Positions 5,480 to 13,723 of a DNA stretch of 25,969 nucleotides are shown in pieces; the first letter of the stretch is position 1, and the number at the start of each line of letters is the position of its first letter. The position numbers were made by a program, and so were the translations under genes. The stretch comes from CAZFZQ01 sp964522845. Lineage in GTDB: Bacteria > Patescibacteriota > Patescibacteriia > GCA-002772895. The notes beneath the pieces are model-generated. The model did not search any database and was not told where the DNA came from. It was given only the letters and a program-made list of their open reading frames with translations. The DNA lies in assembly GCA_964522845.1 (NCBI GenBank), contig CAZFZQ010000006.1:1-25969 (forward strand), given 5' to 3'.

Positions 5480-5557
5480 TGGCGGGCCGGACGGGATTCG
5501 AACCCGTGATCTCTGCCGTGACAAGGCAGCACTTTAACCGGGCTGAGCTACCGGCCC
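5480..5557 (-). tRNA. tRNA-Asp (GTC)
   Basis: The acceptor arm pairs GGGCCGG (5557-5551) with CCGGCCC (5490-5484). The discriminator is G and CCA is encoded (5482-5480). The anticodon stem CTGCC/GGCAG encloses a 7-base loop TTGTCAC with anticodon GTC. The T arm carries GGTTCGAATCC. Position 13-22 in the D stem is a mismatch, which is tolerated. Its first 24 bases double as the last codons of the homing endonuclease gene. Confidence 0.95.
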
Positions 5558-6235
5558 ATATATTGATAAATATTTTTCAAAAATATCTCTCTTCCTTTTA
5601 AGAAATACGCCCATTTTGCCCTTTTGGCCTTTATAGGCGAACTTATAGAATCTTACACCATCTCGGGTACTAAAGTCAAGTCTCCACGCTCCTGAGTTAT
5701 TATAAACATTCTTTTCCCTCATTCTTGCATATTTATGCAATTTATCAGCCATTTCATCAAGCATTCCTTTGCTGGCGCTGGCAAATCTCACACATAAAGT
5801 CGGCGTTGGCTTTTTTCTTCCGCTTTTAATATATTTTCCAAACTGAACACTGCCGTCGCCGTCAAAATATCCGCGCACAAAACTTGCAAAGTATTTTTTT
5901 GGGACTATGGGAATTTTTATACGCTTTGCTTTTTTTGGGCTGATGCCCAGATTCAGTAATTGCTCAAAAATTCTTTTACTGCCAATTTGAATCCTCCAAG
6001 CAGTGCTCCAATTTTTATTAGAACGTTTTCTTAATGATATTTTTTGACCTGCGCCTAATAGCTCTTTGATTCTCTCCAGCAAATCCTTATCAGTTATCTC
6101 CAAAGTGATAAAATATCCTCCTCTTTTATTCCTATACATAGATCCGTCGGCACAAAAAAATCCTAACACATAGGCCATATCACCACTCCATTTATCAAAA
6201 AAATTTTCATTTATTTTCAGTCGTCTTTGCGTCAT
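5534..6235 (-). CDS. LAGLIDADG homing endonuclease overlapping tRNA-Asp
   Basis: A 233-residue protein with two LAGLIDADG-type helices: YVLGFFCADGS (about residues 22-32) and FVRGYFDGDGSV (about 122-133). Each ends in an acidic residue that binds the catalytic metal. Two motifs in one chain imply a monomeric enzyme cutting a long, partly asymmetric site. It is basic and free-standing, with no intein or intron boundaries visible. The last seven residues (GPVAQPG) and the TAA stop are read from the first 24 bases of the tRNA-Asp gene, exactly in register with tRNA base 1. The natural target may therefore be this tRNA locus (inference). No Shine-Dalgarno is seen; a 7-bp inverted repeat overlaps the start. 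Confidence 0.85.
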   Translation of the reverse strand: MTQRRLKINENFFDKWSGDMAYVLGFFCADGSMYRNKRGGYFITLEITDKDLLERIKELLGAGQKISLRKRSNKNWSTAWRIQIGSKRIFEQLLNLGISPKKAKRIKIPIVPKKYFASFVRGYFDGDGSVQFGKYIKSGRKKPTPTLCVRFASASKGMLDEMADKLHKYARMREKNVYNNSGAWRLDFSTRDGVRFYKFAYKGQKGKMGVFLKRKRDIFEKYLSIYGPVAQPG

Positions 6236-6253
6236 ATACTTTAATTAGTATAT
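6234..6253. repeat. inverted repeat over the endonuclease start codon
   Basis: ATATACT (6234-6240) and AGTATAT (6247-6253) are perfect inverted copies around a 6-base centre. One arm includes part of the ATG. It could be an operator or a hairpin hiding the start. Confidence 0.4.
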
Positions 6254-6278
6254 CAATTTAAGAAATTATTTTCAAATT

Positions 6279-6305
6279 AAAAATCTCTCCTATTTTAGGA
6301 GAGAT
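6279..6305 (-). terminator. ftsH terminator
   Basis: A perfect 10-bp stem (6283-6292 with 6296-6305) with a 3-base loop is followed by four T and an AT-rich run on the minus strand, just after the ftsH stop. Confidence 0.85.
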
Positions 6306-6311
6306 GTGTTG

Positions 6312-7931
6312 TTAATAACCCAGCAATTGCTTAATCTCTTTACCCGTTAAGGTCTCGCGCTCCAAAAGCGCTTCCGCCAAAATCCGGAGCTCTTGTGTTT
6401 TCTCCCCAAGCATCCTTTTTACTTCTTGATAATGTTTTGCCAAAAGCGCGATCACTCTCTGCTCAACTTTATATTGCGTTTCTTGGCTAACACCCGAACC
6501 CAGTGCTAACGCACGTCCCAAAAAAGGATTGTCGCCACCTGCTTCAAATGAAGCCAAGCCCATCTCTTCGTCCATTCCACACTCAATCATCTGCTTAAAC
6601 AAAGCGGTCGCGCGCTTAAGATCATTAGACGCGCCATCCGTAACGTCTCCCAATATCACTTCCTCGGCAGCCCGTCCGCCAAGAAGCGAATGGACGTTTT
6701 CCACAATCTGCGTTCTGCTTAACGTGAATCTGTCTTCCGTAGGCAAAGGGAGGGTAACGCCGAGGGCTTTTCCGTGAGGAACAATAGAAACCTTGTAAAG
6801 AGGATCGGCATTTGGCTGGTTCAAAAGCACGATAGTGTGTCCCGCCTCATGGAAAGCCACGATTCTACGCTCTTTTTCAGAAATAATCATGGGCTTTTCT
6901 TTGCCCATCAAAATTTTCTCAAACGCCTCTTCAAAATCTTCTTGTTCAATTGCGTTTTTGTCCTTGCGTTCGGCAACAAGAGCGGCTTCATTGGCAAGAT
7001 TCGCCAAATCAGCGCCCGAAGCGCCGGGGGTTCCGCGGGCCAAAACCATAAAATCAACCGATTCATGAATTTTTTTTTCGCGAACATGAACCTTAAGAAT
7101 CTCATATCGTCCCTTCAGATCCGGACGAGGCACGGTTACTTGCCGGTCAAACCTGCCCGGACGGAGAATAGCTGAATCTAAAACGTCCGGCCTGTTAGTG
7201 GCGGCGACAACTACGACATTATCGTCTTTTCCAAAACCATCCATTTCCACCAAAATCTGATTTAAAGATTGTTCATTCTCATTATGGTTTTGTCCAAGAC
7301 CCGCACCGCGCTGTTTGGCAATAGCATCCAGCTCATCAATAAAGATGACGCAAGGCGCTTTTTTTCTTGCCTGCCGGAATAGATCCCGTACTCGCGAAGC
7401 GCCGACGCCAACAAACATCTCTACAAATTCCGACCCGCTCATCCAAAGAAATGGGACTCCCGCCTCTCCGGCAAGCGCCTTCGCCAATAACGTCTTTCCC
7501 GTTCCCGGAGGCCCGATAAAAAGCACGCCCTTGGGCATATGGCCGCCTAACTTGCCATACTTATTGCCATGCCGCAAAAAATCAACAATTTCCGCCAATT
7601 CTTCTTTTGCCTCATCTATGCCGGCAACATCGGCAAAAGTAATTATTTTTTCCGCGTTTTTTTTGGCAACATAAGACTTAACATTATTACTGCCGCCAAA
7701 CGACCGGCGCTGAAATTTTCCCATAAAATGCAAAAGAACAACAAGTCCGGCAATTGCGATAACTATGTAAAACGCATTCATAATTACGCTATTTGAGCCG
7801 ACACTGGTAACAGTCTTGCGCGCAAATTCCGATTGTTCATAATGCCTAAAACTCCAAAGCGCAAGAGCTAAAAGCATCAACGCAATAAACCAAAAAAACC
7901 ATCTGCTCTTTTTAGGTTCCTTGTTTTCCAT
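6312..7931 (-). CDS. ftsH: ATP-dependent membrane zinc protease FtsH, short extracytoplasmic loop
   Basis: It extracts and degrades membrane and regulatory proteins. The 539-residue protein has two transmembrane segments (about 11-28 and 50-70), then an AAA domain with Walker A GPPGTGKT (140-147), Walker B VIFIDE (195-200) and the second region of homology ending in RPGRFDR (257-263). The peptidase domain has the zinc motif HEAGH (361-365), and DGASNDLKRAT supplies the third ligand. The loop between the two membrane segments is only about 21 residues, where the E. coli-type protein has a folded periplasmic domain of roughly 70 residues. GAGAGGA lies 9 bases before the ATG. It appears to be a single-gene unit, with terminators on both sides. 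Confidence 0.97.
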   Translation of the reverse strand: MENKEPKKSRWFFWFIALMLLALALWSFRHYEQSEFARKTVTSVGSNSVIMNAFYIVIAIAGLVVLLHFMGKFQRRSFGGSNNVKSYVAKKNAEKIITFADVAGIDEAKEELAEIVDFLRHGNKYGKLGGHMPKGVLFIGPPGTGKTLLAKALAGEAGVPFLWMSGSEFVEMFVGVGASRVRDLFRQARKKAPCVIFIDELDAIAKQRGAGLGQNHNENEQSLNQILVEMDGFGKDDNVVVVAATNRPDVLDSAILRPGRFDRQVTVPRPDLKGRYEILKVHVREKKIHESVDFMVLARGTPGASGADLANLANEAALVAERKDKNAIEQEDFEEAFEKILMGKEKPMIISEKERRIVAFHEAGHTIVLLNQPNADPLYKVSIVPHGKALGVTLPLPTEDRFTLSRTQIVENVHSLLGGRAAEEVILGDVTDGASNDLKRATALFKQMIECGMDEEMGLASFEAGGDNPFLGRALALGSGVSQETQYKVEQRVIALLAKHYQEVKRMLGEKTQELRILAEALLERETLTGKEIKQLLGY

Positions 7932-7996
7932 ATTGTTTCATCCTCTCGTTGTCAAGGGGCGTCTTCAAACTGTTCATATCTCACCATAAATCCAAT

Positions 7997-8023
7997 AAAA
8001 AAACAAGCCCCCGAGGAGGCTTG
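7997..8023 (-). terminator. terminator of the htrA-pyk operon
   Basis: CAAGCC (8004-8009) and GGCTTG (8018-8023) form a stem with further G-C pairs possible in the loop, followed by seven T on the minus strand (8003-7997). Confidence 0.9.
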
Positions 8024-8037
8024 CCAACGCTCATATT

Positions 8038-9414
8038 CTACGCCAAATCAACTTCTTTATCTTTAACCAATACAAATTTATTTTTATTTAAAAAATCATT
8101 TTTTCTAAGCCACTGAATGGCGGCTTTGGCATTTTTATTTTTTAAAACAAAAGGCGTGGTCCCCCAAAAAAGATATGGATACAAATTGTGTTCATCCGTT
8201 GCGACGAATATATCCGCTTCCGGGCGCCACTTGCTGATATATCTAAAAGTATCTCCGCCTGATAAATCAACGATCTGTTTTATATTTTTCTCCCGCGCCA
8301 AAGCCGCGGCGCGCGCTCCCAGCCATTCTTTATTTTTTGGATTTAATTTTTGCCGCGCATCCACGTCATCATACGGAGACTTTTCGGTTTCCAAAATAAT
8401 TTTATTCATCATTTTTACCGCCGCGACCGGATACAAACCCTGCGCCGATTCGCCGGAAAGCATAACCGCGTCCGCGTGGTCCATCACGGCATTGGCCACG
8501 TCCGAAACCTCGGCGCGCGTAGGCCGCGGATTGCGAATCATGGAATCCAGCATTTGGGTGGCCACAATCACGGGTACGGCCTTCTGCCGGCACAAAGCGA
8601 TAATTTCTTTTTGCCGCAAGGGCACGTCTTCAGCCGGCGTTTCTACAGCCAAGTCGCCCCTCGCCACCATGACCGCGTCAACCAGCGCCAAAATTTCCAC
8701 AAAATTTTCTAACGCCTCGCCTTTTTCAATCTTGGCAATGATTCGCGGTTTTTTTGACTTCAGTTTTTTAAAATTTTTATTTATCAACCCAATCAGTTCT
8801 TTAATGTCTTTGGCGCTGCGGACAAAAGAAATCGCCACAAAATCAACCCCCTGCCCCATAGCGAAAAACAAATCTTCTTTATCTTTTTTTGATAATGACG
8901 ACAGGCGGATTTTTGAATCCGGCAAATTTATGCCTTTGTGCGATGTCAGATGCCCGCCGTTTATAACTTTACAAAAAATAGAAATGCCTTTTATCTTTTA
9001 AGCCTTCAATTCCATCAAGCCATCATCCAAAAGCAGGCGCTCGCCCGCTTTCACGTCGCGATGCAAATCACTATAAGTCACGGGCAATTTTTTCCCGCCT
9101 GCCCTTCGTAGCCCAAAGGGCGAAGAATGGGTTGTCAAGACAATAATCTCGCCATTTTTTAATTCCACGCCAGAGGCAGTCAAATCACCCACTCTGATTT
9201 TCGGCCCCTGCAAATCAGCCATGATGCCGACAATTTTTTTATTTTTTTTCGCCGCGGCCCGGATATTTTTTATTAGCATCTTATGATTATCATAAGTGCC
9301 GTGCGAAAAATTAAGGCGCGCAATGTTCATGCCATTTTTTATCATTTCCGCCAGCACCGGCACTTTTTCCGAAGCCGGCCCGACTGTGCAAATAATTCTG
9401 GTGCGCTTATTCAT
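8038..9414 (-). pseudogene. pyk: pyruvate kinase interrupted by one in-frame TAA
   Basis: Pyruvate kinase makes pyruvate and ATP from phosphoenolpyruvate and ADP. Starting at ATG 9414 the frame reads TRIICTVGPAS, NIARLNFSHGTYDNH, IMADLQGPKIRVG and LLLDDGLMELKA, then TAA (codon 139, 9000-8998). It continues without frame change as KIKGISIFCKVINGG, LTSHKGINLP, IAKIEKGEALENF, MVARGDLAVE and RPTRAEVSDVANAV, DAVMLSGESAQG. All catalytic blocks are therefore present on one side or the other. Total length is about 458 codons, near the family norm. Residues about 96-105 (HSSPFGLRRAG) are an insert from a palindromic repeat. The stop may be a real nonsense change, a base-calling error or a readthrough site. 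TAA TTTT ATG couples it to htrA. Confidence 0.88.
9104..9125 (-). repeat. palindromic repeat inserted in frame in pyk
   Basis: CTTCG (9104-9108) pairs with CGAAG (9121-9125), and CCC pairs with GGG inside, giving a nested hairpin. It encodes most of the extra peptide HSSPFGLRRAG in the B domain of pyruvate kinase, between the GEIIVLTT and GGKKLPVTY stretches. Confidence 0.5.
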
Positions 9415-9418
9415 AAAA

Positions 9419-10648
9419 TTATTTTTGCGTATATTCTTCCAGCGTAACACTAATCATCGTCTCCTTACCCTGGCGCAAAACTTTCATGTTAATAACTGTG
9501 CCAACCTGATATTTGCCCATCAGCTTGGATAAAGAATTGTCTTCCGCAATTTTTTCGCCGTTGACTGACAAAACAATATCATTTTCTTTTAACCCCGCTT
9601 TGTCCGCCGGCGAGCCGGGGATGACCGCCATTTCGGTTGGCGACTGCCCTTTAACTAAAATAGCGCCGTAATTTACCGGCAAATTGCCCTCCTTTTGGAT
9701 CTGGTCGTTTAATAAAACATAACGCACGCCAAGCCACGGACGTACAATTTTTCCATATTGTTTAACGCTCGCGATTGTTTGTTTGACGCTATTGATAGGA
9801 ATGGCAAAACCAACGGATTGCCCTTGCTGATTTATGGCTGTATTTATTCCAATAACCTCGGCCTTCAAATTGACCAGCGGACCGCCGGAATTGCCCGGGT
9901 TGATGGCAGCGTCGGTCTGTATTGTTTCATCAAGCGTTTCTCCTTCGGCCGTAATTCTCCGTTTGATACCGGAAACGATGCCCTTGGTCACGGTATTTTG
10001 ATACTCGCCCAAGCTGTATCCGATAGCAATAACGGTTTGCCCCACCGATATCTTATCCGAATCGCCAAGAGTCACAATGGGCAAATTTTGCGCCGTAATT
10101 TTTAAAAATGCCACATCAATAAAGGGATCGCTGGCCACAATTTTGGCGGAAAATTTTCTGCCGTCGGACAAAACCGCAGTGTATTGAGCTGATGTATCGG
10201 CGATAACGTGTTTATTGGTGACAATAAGGCCGTCAGGTGAAATTATAAATCCCGAGCCCCCGCCCACTTCCTGAATTTGCGGGCCGGATGGCTCCGATGC
10301 CTGATACGGCACGCCGCCATAAAATAAAGTGAACGGCCCGGTTTGATTGTATAGCTGGCTCACATCTTTGCTGATCACAATATTTACTGTCGCGGCGCGA
10401 ACTTTATTTACCGCCTTGATGGTCAAATTTTCTTCTTCAACAAATGAGGTAATAACTTTTTCTTTCACCACGCCCTGCGTGAGCGATGTCTTCATCCATC
10501 CTAAAAAATCATTATTAAAATTTACCGCCACCATGCCGCCGATGATGCCAAAAACAAAACCCGCGAAAACCACGAGCAATATTATGCCGATCGCGCCGAA
10601 CTGCGAACTTTTGTTATTGTAATATTCTTTGCGCAAATTTTTAAACAT
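9419..10648 (-). CDS. HtrA/DegP-type membrane-anchored serine protease with one PDZ domain
   Basis: This protease handles misfolded proteins outside the membrane. The 409-residue protein has one N-terminal membrane anchor (about residues 17-43). A trypsin-like domain follows, with catalytic His147 (TNKHVIAD), Asp178 (DPFIDVAFLKI) and Ser254 (NPGNSGGPL). A single PDZ domain (about 305-405) contains GSPADKAGLKENDIVLSVNG, the usual peptide-binding site. It lies 2 bases after the small membrane protein gene and 4 bases before pyk, so the three form one operon. Confidence 0.96.
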   Translation of the reverse strand: MFKNLRKEYYNNKSSQFGAIGIILLVVFAGFVFGIIGGMVAVNFNNDFLGWMKTSLTQGVVKEKVITSFVEEENLTIKAVNKVRAATVNIVISKDVSQLYNQTGPFTLFYGGVPYQASEPSGPQIQEVGGGSGFIISPDGLIVTNKHVIADTSAQYTAVLSDGRKFSAKIVASDPFIDVAFLKITAQNLPIVTLGDSDKISVGQTVIAIGYSLGEYQNTVTKGIVSGIKRRITAEGETLDETIQTDAAINPGNSGGPLVNLKAEVIGINTAINQQGQSVGFAIPINSVKQTIASVKQYGKIVRPWLGVRYVLLNDQIQKEGNLPVNYGAILVKGQSPTEMAVIPGSPADKAGLKENDIVLSVNGEKIAEDNSLSKLMGKYQVGTVINMKVLRQGKETMISVTLEEYTQK

Positions 10649-10650
10649 AG

Positions 10651-10977
10651 TTATTTTTGATTTTCTAATAATTTTTTAATCTGATCCAAGCTGGCGCCCA
10701 CGCCGCCGCCGCTCGGATTTTTTAATTGATTGATAATATTAAATTGCTCGCCTCCATATAAGTTTCCAAAAGTATCAGATAATTTGCTTAAGAAAGGCGG
10801 AAGATAAAGAATAGCCAAAACCAAAGGTATAACAATAATCAACACGCGCAAGATGCCCATCACCTTCATCCAGCGCATTGATTTCCGGGTTTTTTCCGTA
10901 GAAACCAAAATTGCTTTTGACAGCCGTATATTTTCTTCTAATAGTTCTTTTATATCAAGCGATGTGTCGGTTCTCAT
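10651..10977 (-). CDS. small single-pass membrane protein (hypothetical)
   Basis: A 108-residue protein with an acidic, helical N-terminus (LDIKELLEENIRLSKAILV), one strong membrane segment (about residues 40-62) and a Gly/Ser-rich tail. The first ATG (10977) is preferred over an upstream TTG. I do not recognise the family. It is first in the operon with htrA (2-base gap) and pyk, and directly follows a promoter. A role with the protease is possible but unproven. Confidence 0.75.
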   Translation of the reverse strand: MRTDTSLDIKELLEENIRLSKAILVSTEKTRKSMRWMKVMGILRVLIIVIPLVLAILYLPPFLSKLSDTFGNLYGGEQFNIINQLKNPSGGGVGASLDQIKKLLENQK

Positions 10978-11006
10978 ATGTTTCAAAATTAAAGATTATA
11001 CATATT

Positions 11007-11035
11007 ATTATAGCATATTAAAAATTACTCGGTAA
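11007..11035 (-). promoter_or_regulatory. promoter of the membrane protein-htrA-pyk operon
   Basis: TATAAT (11012-11007) is preceded by TGC, giving the extended -10 TGCTATAAT. TTACCG (11035-11030) sits 17 bases upstream as a weak -35. The -35 lies inside the ftsZ terminator hairpin. Confidence 0.7.
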
Positions 11036-11048
11036 ATTGAGTAATTTT
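11020..11048 (-). terminator. ftsZ terminator
   Basis: A perfect 10-bp AT-rich stem (11021-11030 with 11039-11048, 8-base loop) runs into five T on the minus strand. It overlaps the promoter of the next operon. Confidence 0.6.
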
Positions 11049-11081
11049 ATCTGTATCATCTGTAATTTAAAATCTGTGGTT

Positions 11082-12272
11082 TTACATCTTCTTTCTCAAA
11101 AATGTCGGGATTTCCAAATCCTCATCTTTATTCTCATTCATTTTTTTCCGCAAAATTGACGGGACGTCCAGCTCATTGGCGTCGTTCGCGCCAAGCGGCC
11201 CTTCCTCAACTTTTTCTTTTGTTTTTGACGCCGCCCTTGGCTCGTTATTTTTGGAAAAATCGCTGTGCGGATAAAATCCAAAAGCGTTATTCTTTTGCGC
11301 CGCGCCGAGAAGCTTGGCATTATTGCCAAATCCCGTGGCAATAACCGTAATTCGGACTTCATCCTTCATGGTCTCGTCAATCACCGTGCCAAAAATAACT
11401 TTGGCGTTGGAATCCGCATTTTGCGTAATTATTTTTGCGGCCTCAGCCACCTCATTCATACCCAAATCAAGGCCCCCGGTGATGCTGAAAAGCACGCCCT
11501 TGGCTCCATCAATCGTGGTCTCCAGCAGCGGCGAATGAATGGCCGCCTTGGCCGCTTCCGTGGCCCTATTTTCTCCGCTTCCGTGGCCGATGCCCATCAA
11601 AGCCGTTCCGGTTTCTTTCATGATGGTTTTTACATCAGCAAAGTCCACATTAATCAAGCCTGGTACGGTGATAAGTTCAGAAATTCCCTGCACGCCTTGG
11701 CGCAGAACATCATCAACAATATCAAAAGCATCCAAAAGCGATGTTTTTTTATCAATAATCTGCAAGATGCGATCGTTGGGAATGGTGATAATCGTGTCCA
11801 CTACGCCCGCCAATTCAGTGTGGCCTTTTTCCGCAATGTCGCGTCTCTGCGCGCCTTCAAAACTAAATGGGCGCGTCACCACGGCCACAGTCAATGCGCC
11901 GGATTCTTTGGCGATTTGCGCGACCATGGGCGAAGCGCCCGTGCCCGTTCCGCCGCCCAAACCGCAAGTGACAAAGACCATATCCGCGTCCTTCAATGAA
12001 TCGCGGATTTCATTCTGGCTTTCTTCGGCCGCCTTTCTGCCCAGTTCCGGATCCATGCCCGCGCCCAAGCCGCGCGTCACTTGCTTGCCGATATTTATTT
12101 TTTTGTTCGCTTTGGAAAAATGCAGCGCCTGCACGTCGGTATTCACCACCAAAAATTCCACCCCTTTTATCTTACCCGCGATCATCCGGTTAACGGCCGA
12201 GCCGCCGCTTCCGCCAACGCCCACAACTTTTATTTTTGCAAAGGTTTCTACAGCCGGTTTTACTTCTGGCAT
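11082..12272 (-). CDS. ftsZ: cell-division GTPase FtsZ with two C-terminal docking peptides
   Basis: FtsZ polymerises into the division ring. The 396-residue protein has KIKVVGVGGSGGSAVNRM at the N-terminus, the tubulin signature GGGTGTG near residue 107 and the synergy region NVDFADVKTIM. A short variable linker leads to the C-terminal peptide that docks FtsA and other partners. That peptide occurs twice: DVPSILRKK (369-377) and EIPTFLRKK (387-395), separated by an acidic spacer. The best Shine-Dalgarno (AAGGAGG, 12300-12294) is 21 bases from the ATG, with no other start between them. It follows ftsA and has its own likely promoter. Confidence 0.97.
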   Translation of the reverse strand: MPEVKPAVETFAKIKVVGVGGSGGSAVNRMIAGKIKGVEFLVVNTDVQALHFSKANKKINIGKQVTRGLGAGMDPELGRKAAEESQNEIRDSLKDADMVFVTCGLGGGTGTGASPMVAQIAKESGALTVAVVTRPFSFEGAQRRDIAEKGHTELAGVVDTIITIPNDRILQIIDKKTSLLDAFDIVDDVLRQGVQGISELITVPGLINVDFADVKTIMKETGTALMGIGHGSGENRATEAAKAAIHSPLLETTIDGAKGVLFSITGGLDLGMNEVAEAAKIITQNADSNAKVIFGTVIDETMKDEVRITVIATGFGNNAKLLGAAQKNNAFGFYPHSDFSKNNEPRAASKTKEKVEEGPLGANDANELDVPSILRKKMNENKDEDLEIPTFLRKKM

Positions 12273-12310
12273 AAAATTATTTATTAATTATTACCTCCTT
12301 GCATGTAATT

Positions 12311-12338
12311 ATCTTAGCACGCAAGAAAATTGCGTCAA
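12311..12338 (-). promoter_or_regulatory. likely ftsZ promoter with palindromic spacer
   Basis: TTGACG (12338-12333) and TAAGAT (12316-12311) are 16 bases apart on the minus strand. The spacer holds a perfect 6-bp inverted repeat, ACGCAA (12319-12324) and TTGCGT (12330-12335), that overlaps the -35 and looks like an operator. The start would lie just before the AAGGAGG. Confidence 0.5.
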
Positions 12339-12366
12339 TAGAACATTGAACACATTTTTTATCCAA

Positions 12367-12466
12367 NNNNNNNNNNNNNNNNNNNNNNNNNNNNNNNNNN
12401 NNNNNNNNNNNNNNNNNNNNNNNNNNNNNNNNNNNNNNNNNNNNNNNNNNNNNNNNNNNNNNNNNN
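12367..12466. other. assembly gap (100 N)
   Basis: A run of exactly 100 N, a conventional placeholder for unknown length. It hides the last codons of ftsA and the start of the ftsA-ftsZ spacer. Confidence 0.99.
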
Positions 12467-13713
12467 TTCCAAACGCTCTTCACGCCTTTCATTATTGAAC
12501 CATACGTTTTTGCAAAAAAAGATTTGATTGTCGCGCCGATTCCTTCAATGCTGACGCCCTGCGCCTCGCTGCCCAGCTTGACCAATCCGATGGCCGTGCC
12601 GAATGCCGGATCATTTATTTTTTCTGAAATGCTCGTGATATCCGCGGGACAGCCGATGGAAACCGGCAAACGCAATTCTTTTTTTGCGACCTCCATGATG
12701 CCTTCCAATTTTGCTCCGCCGCCGCAAAGAACCGCGCCCGCGGGCAAGAGCCCCAGCCGGCCTATTTTTTTCAACTCTCCATTCACTTTTGAAAAAATTT
12801 CTTCCACCCGCGCTTCAATAATTTCCGCCAAGGCCTTGCGGGAAATCGCCTCTTCTTCGGACAATTCTTCTTCGGTCAAATTTATTTCATCTTTTTTGGA
12901 AATATTTTTAGAACTGGCGGAACCGTATTTTAATTTTAACCGTTCAGCCACCTCCAGCGATGTCTTAAAACAAAGATTGATATCGCGGGTGATGTGGTCG
13001 GAACCGATGGGAAGCACGGCCACGTGCATCAAGTCGCCTTCTTCAAACACCGCCAAGCTGGTCATAGCCGCGCCGATGTTCACAACCGCCACGCCCACTT
13101 CCTTTTGCCGGGGACTCAAGACCACTTCGGCGTTGGCTAAAATACTTAAAACCAAATCCTCAATATTCAATCCCGTCCGGTGCACGCACTTGGTTAAATT
13201 TTTCATATGCACGGACGGCACCTGAACAAGTAATGTGTTCACTTCCAAACGGATGCCGGTCATGCCCACCGGATCCCGCACCGAGAGCTGTCCGTCCACC
13301 GAGTAGCCTCGCGGTATCACGTGCAAAATTTCATAGTTTGACGGCGTGGCAATGGTACGCGCCTGCTCAATAGAACGTTCCACATCCTCCGCTATTATTT
13401 CTCCATTAGATCTTGAGACGCCAACCAAACCGCGGCTCTCTTGGCATAAAAGCTGGCTGCTGTTAATAGAAGCCCATACCTTTTCCACGGGTAATTTAAT
13501 AAGCCGCTCCAAACGTTCGCGGCAAGTGGAAATGGCGGAAACCACATCTTCCGGATTGGCGATAGTTCCGCGATTGCTCATCCCTCCGGACGGAACTTCG
13601 CACGCGCCCAAAATATGCAACTGCTCTTTGTCGCCTTTTAAAACAAGTTGTCCGGCGGCCATTCTGATATATCTTGAACCGATATCCAGGCCGACGATTA
13701 TATCTTGAGACAT
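12467..13713 (-). CDS. ftsA: cell-division ATPase FtsA, 3' end lost in gap
   Basis: FtsA is an actin-like protein that anchors the FtsZ ring to the membrane. The 415 or so visible residues carry DIIVGLDIGSRYIRM (phosphate 1), the inserted 1C/SHS2 region (RDPVGMTGIRLEV), VVNIGAAMTSLAVFEEGDL (phosphate 2) and GAVLCGGGAKLEGI (adenosine motif). The protein runs into the N gap after KGVKSVW, so the membrane-binding C-terminal helix is not seen. Reading on through the gap into the far side gives an unrelated tail that is not real. It lies 10 bases after dgkA with no strong Shine-Dalgarno. Confidence 0.95.
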
Positions 13714-13723
13714 AAATTTATTT

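Noticed and set aside
8117..9001. Long plus-strand open frame opposite pyruvate kinase
   Set aside because: It is the antisense shadow of clear pyruvate kinase motifs, with no family features of its own.
12277..12366. ftsA continuing past the N gap to 12277
   Set aside because: The sequence after the gap is a promoter and leader of ftsZ. The translated tail does not resemble an FtsA C-terminus, and reading through 100 N in frame is chance.
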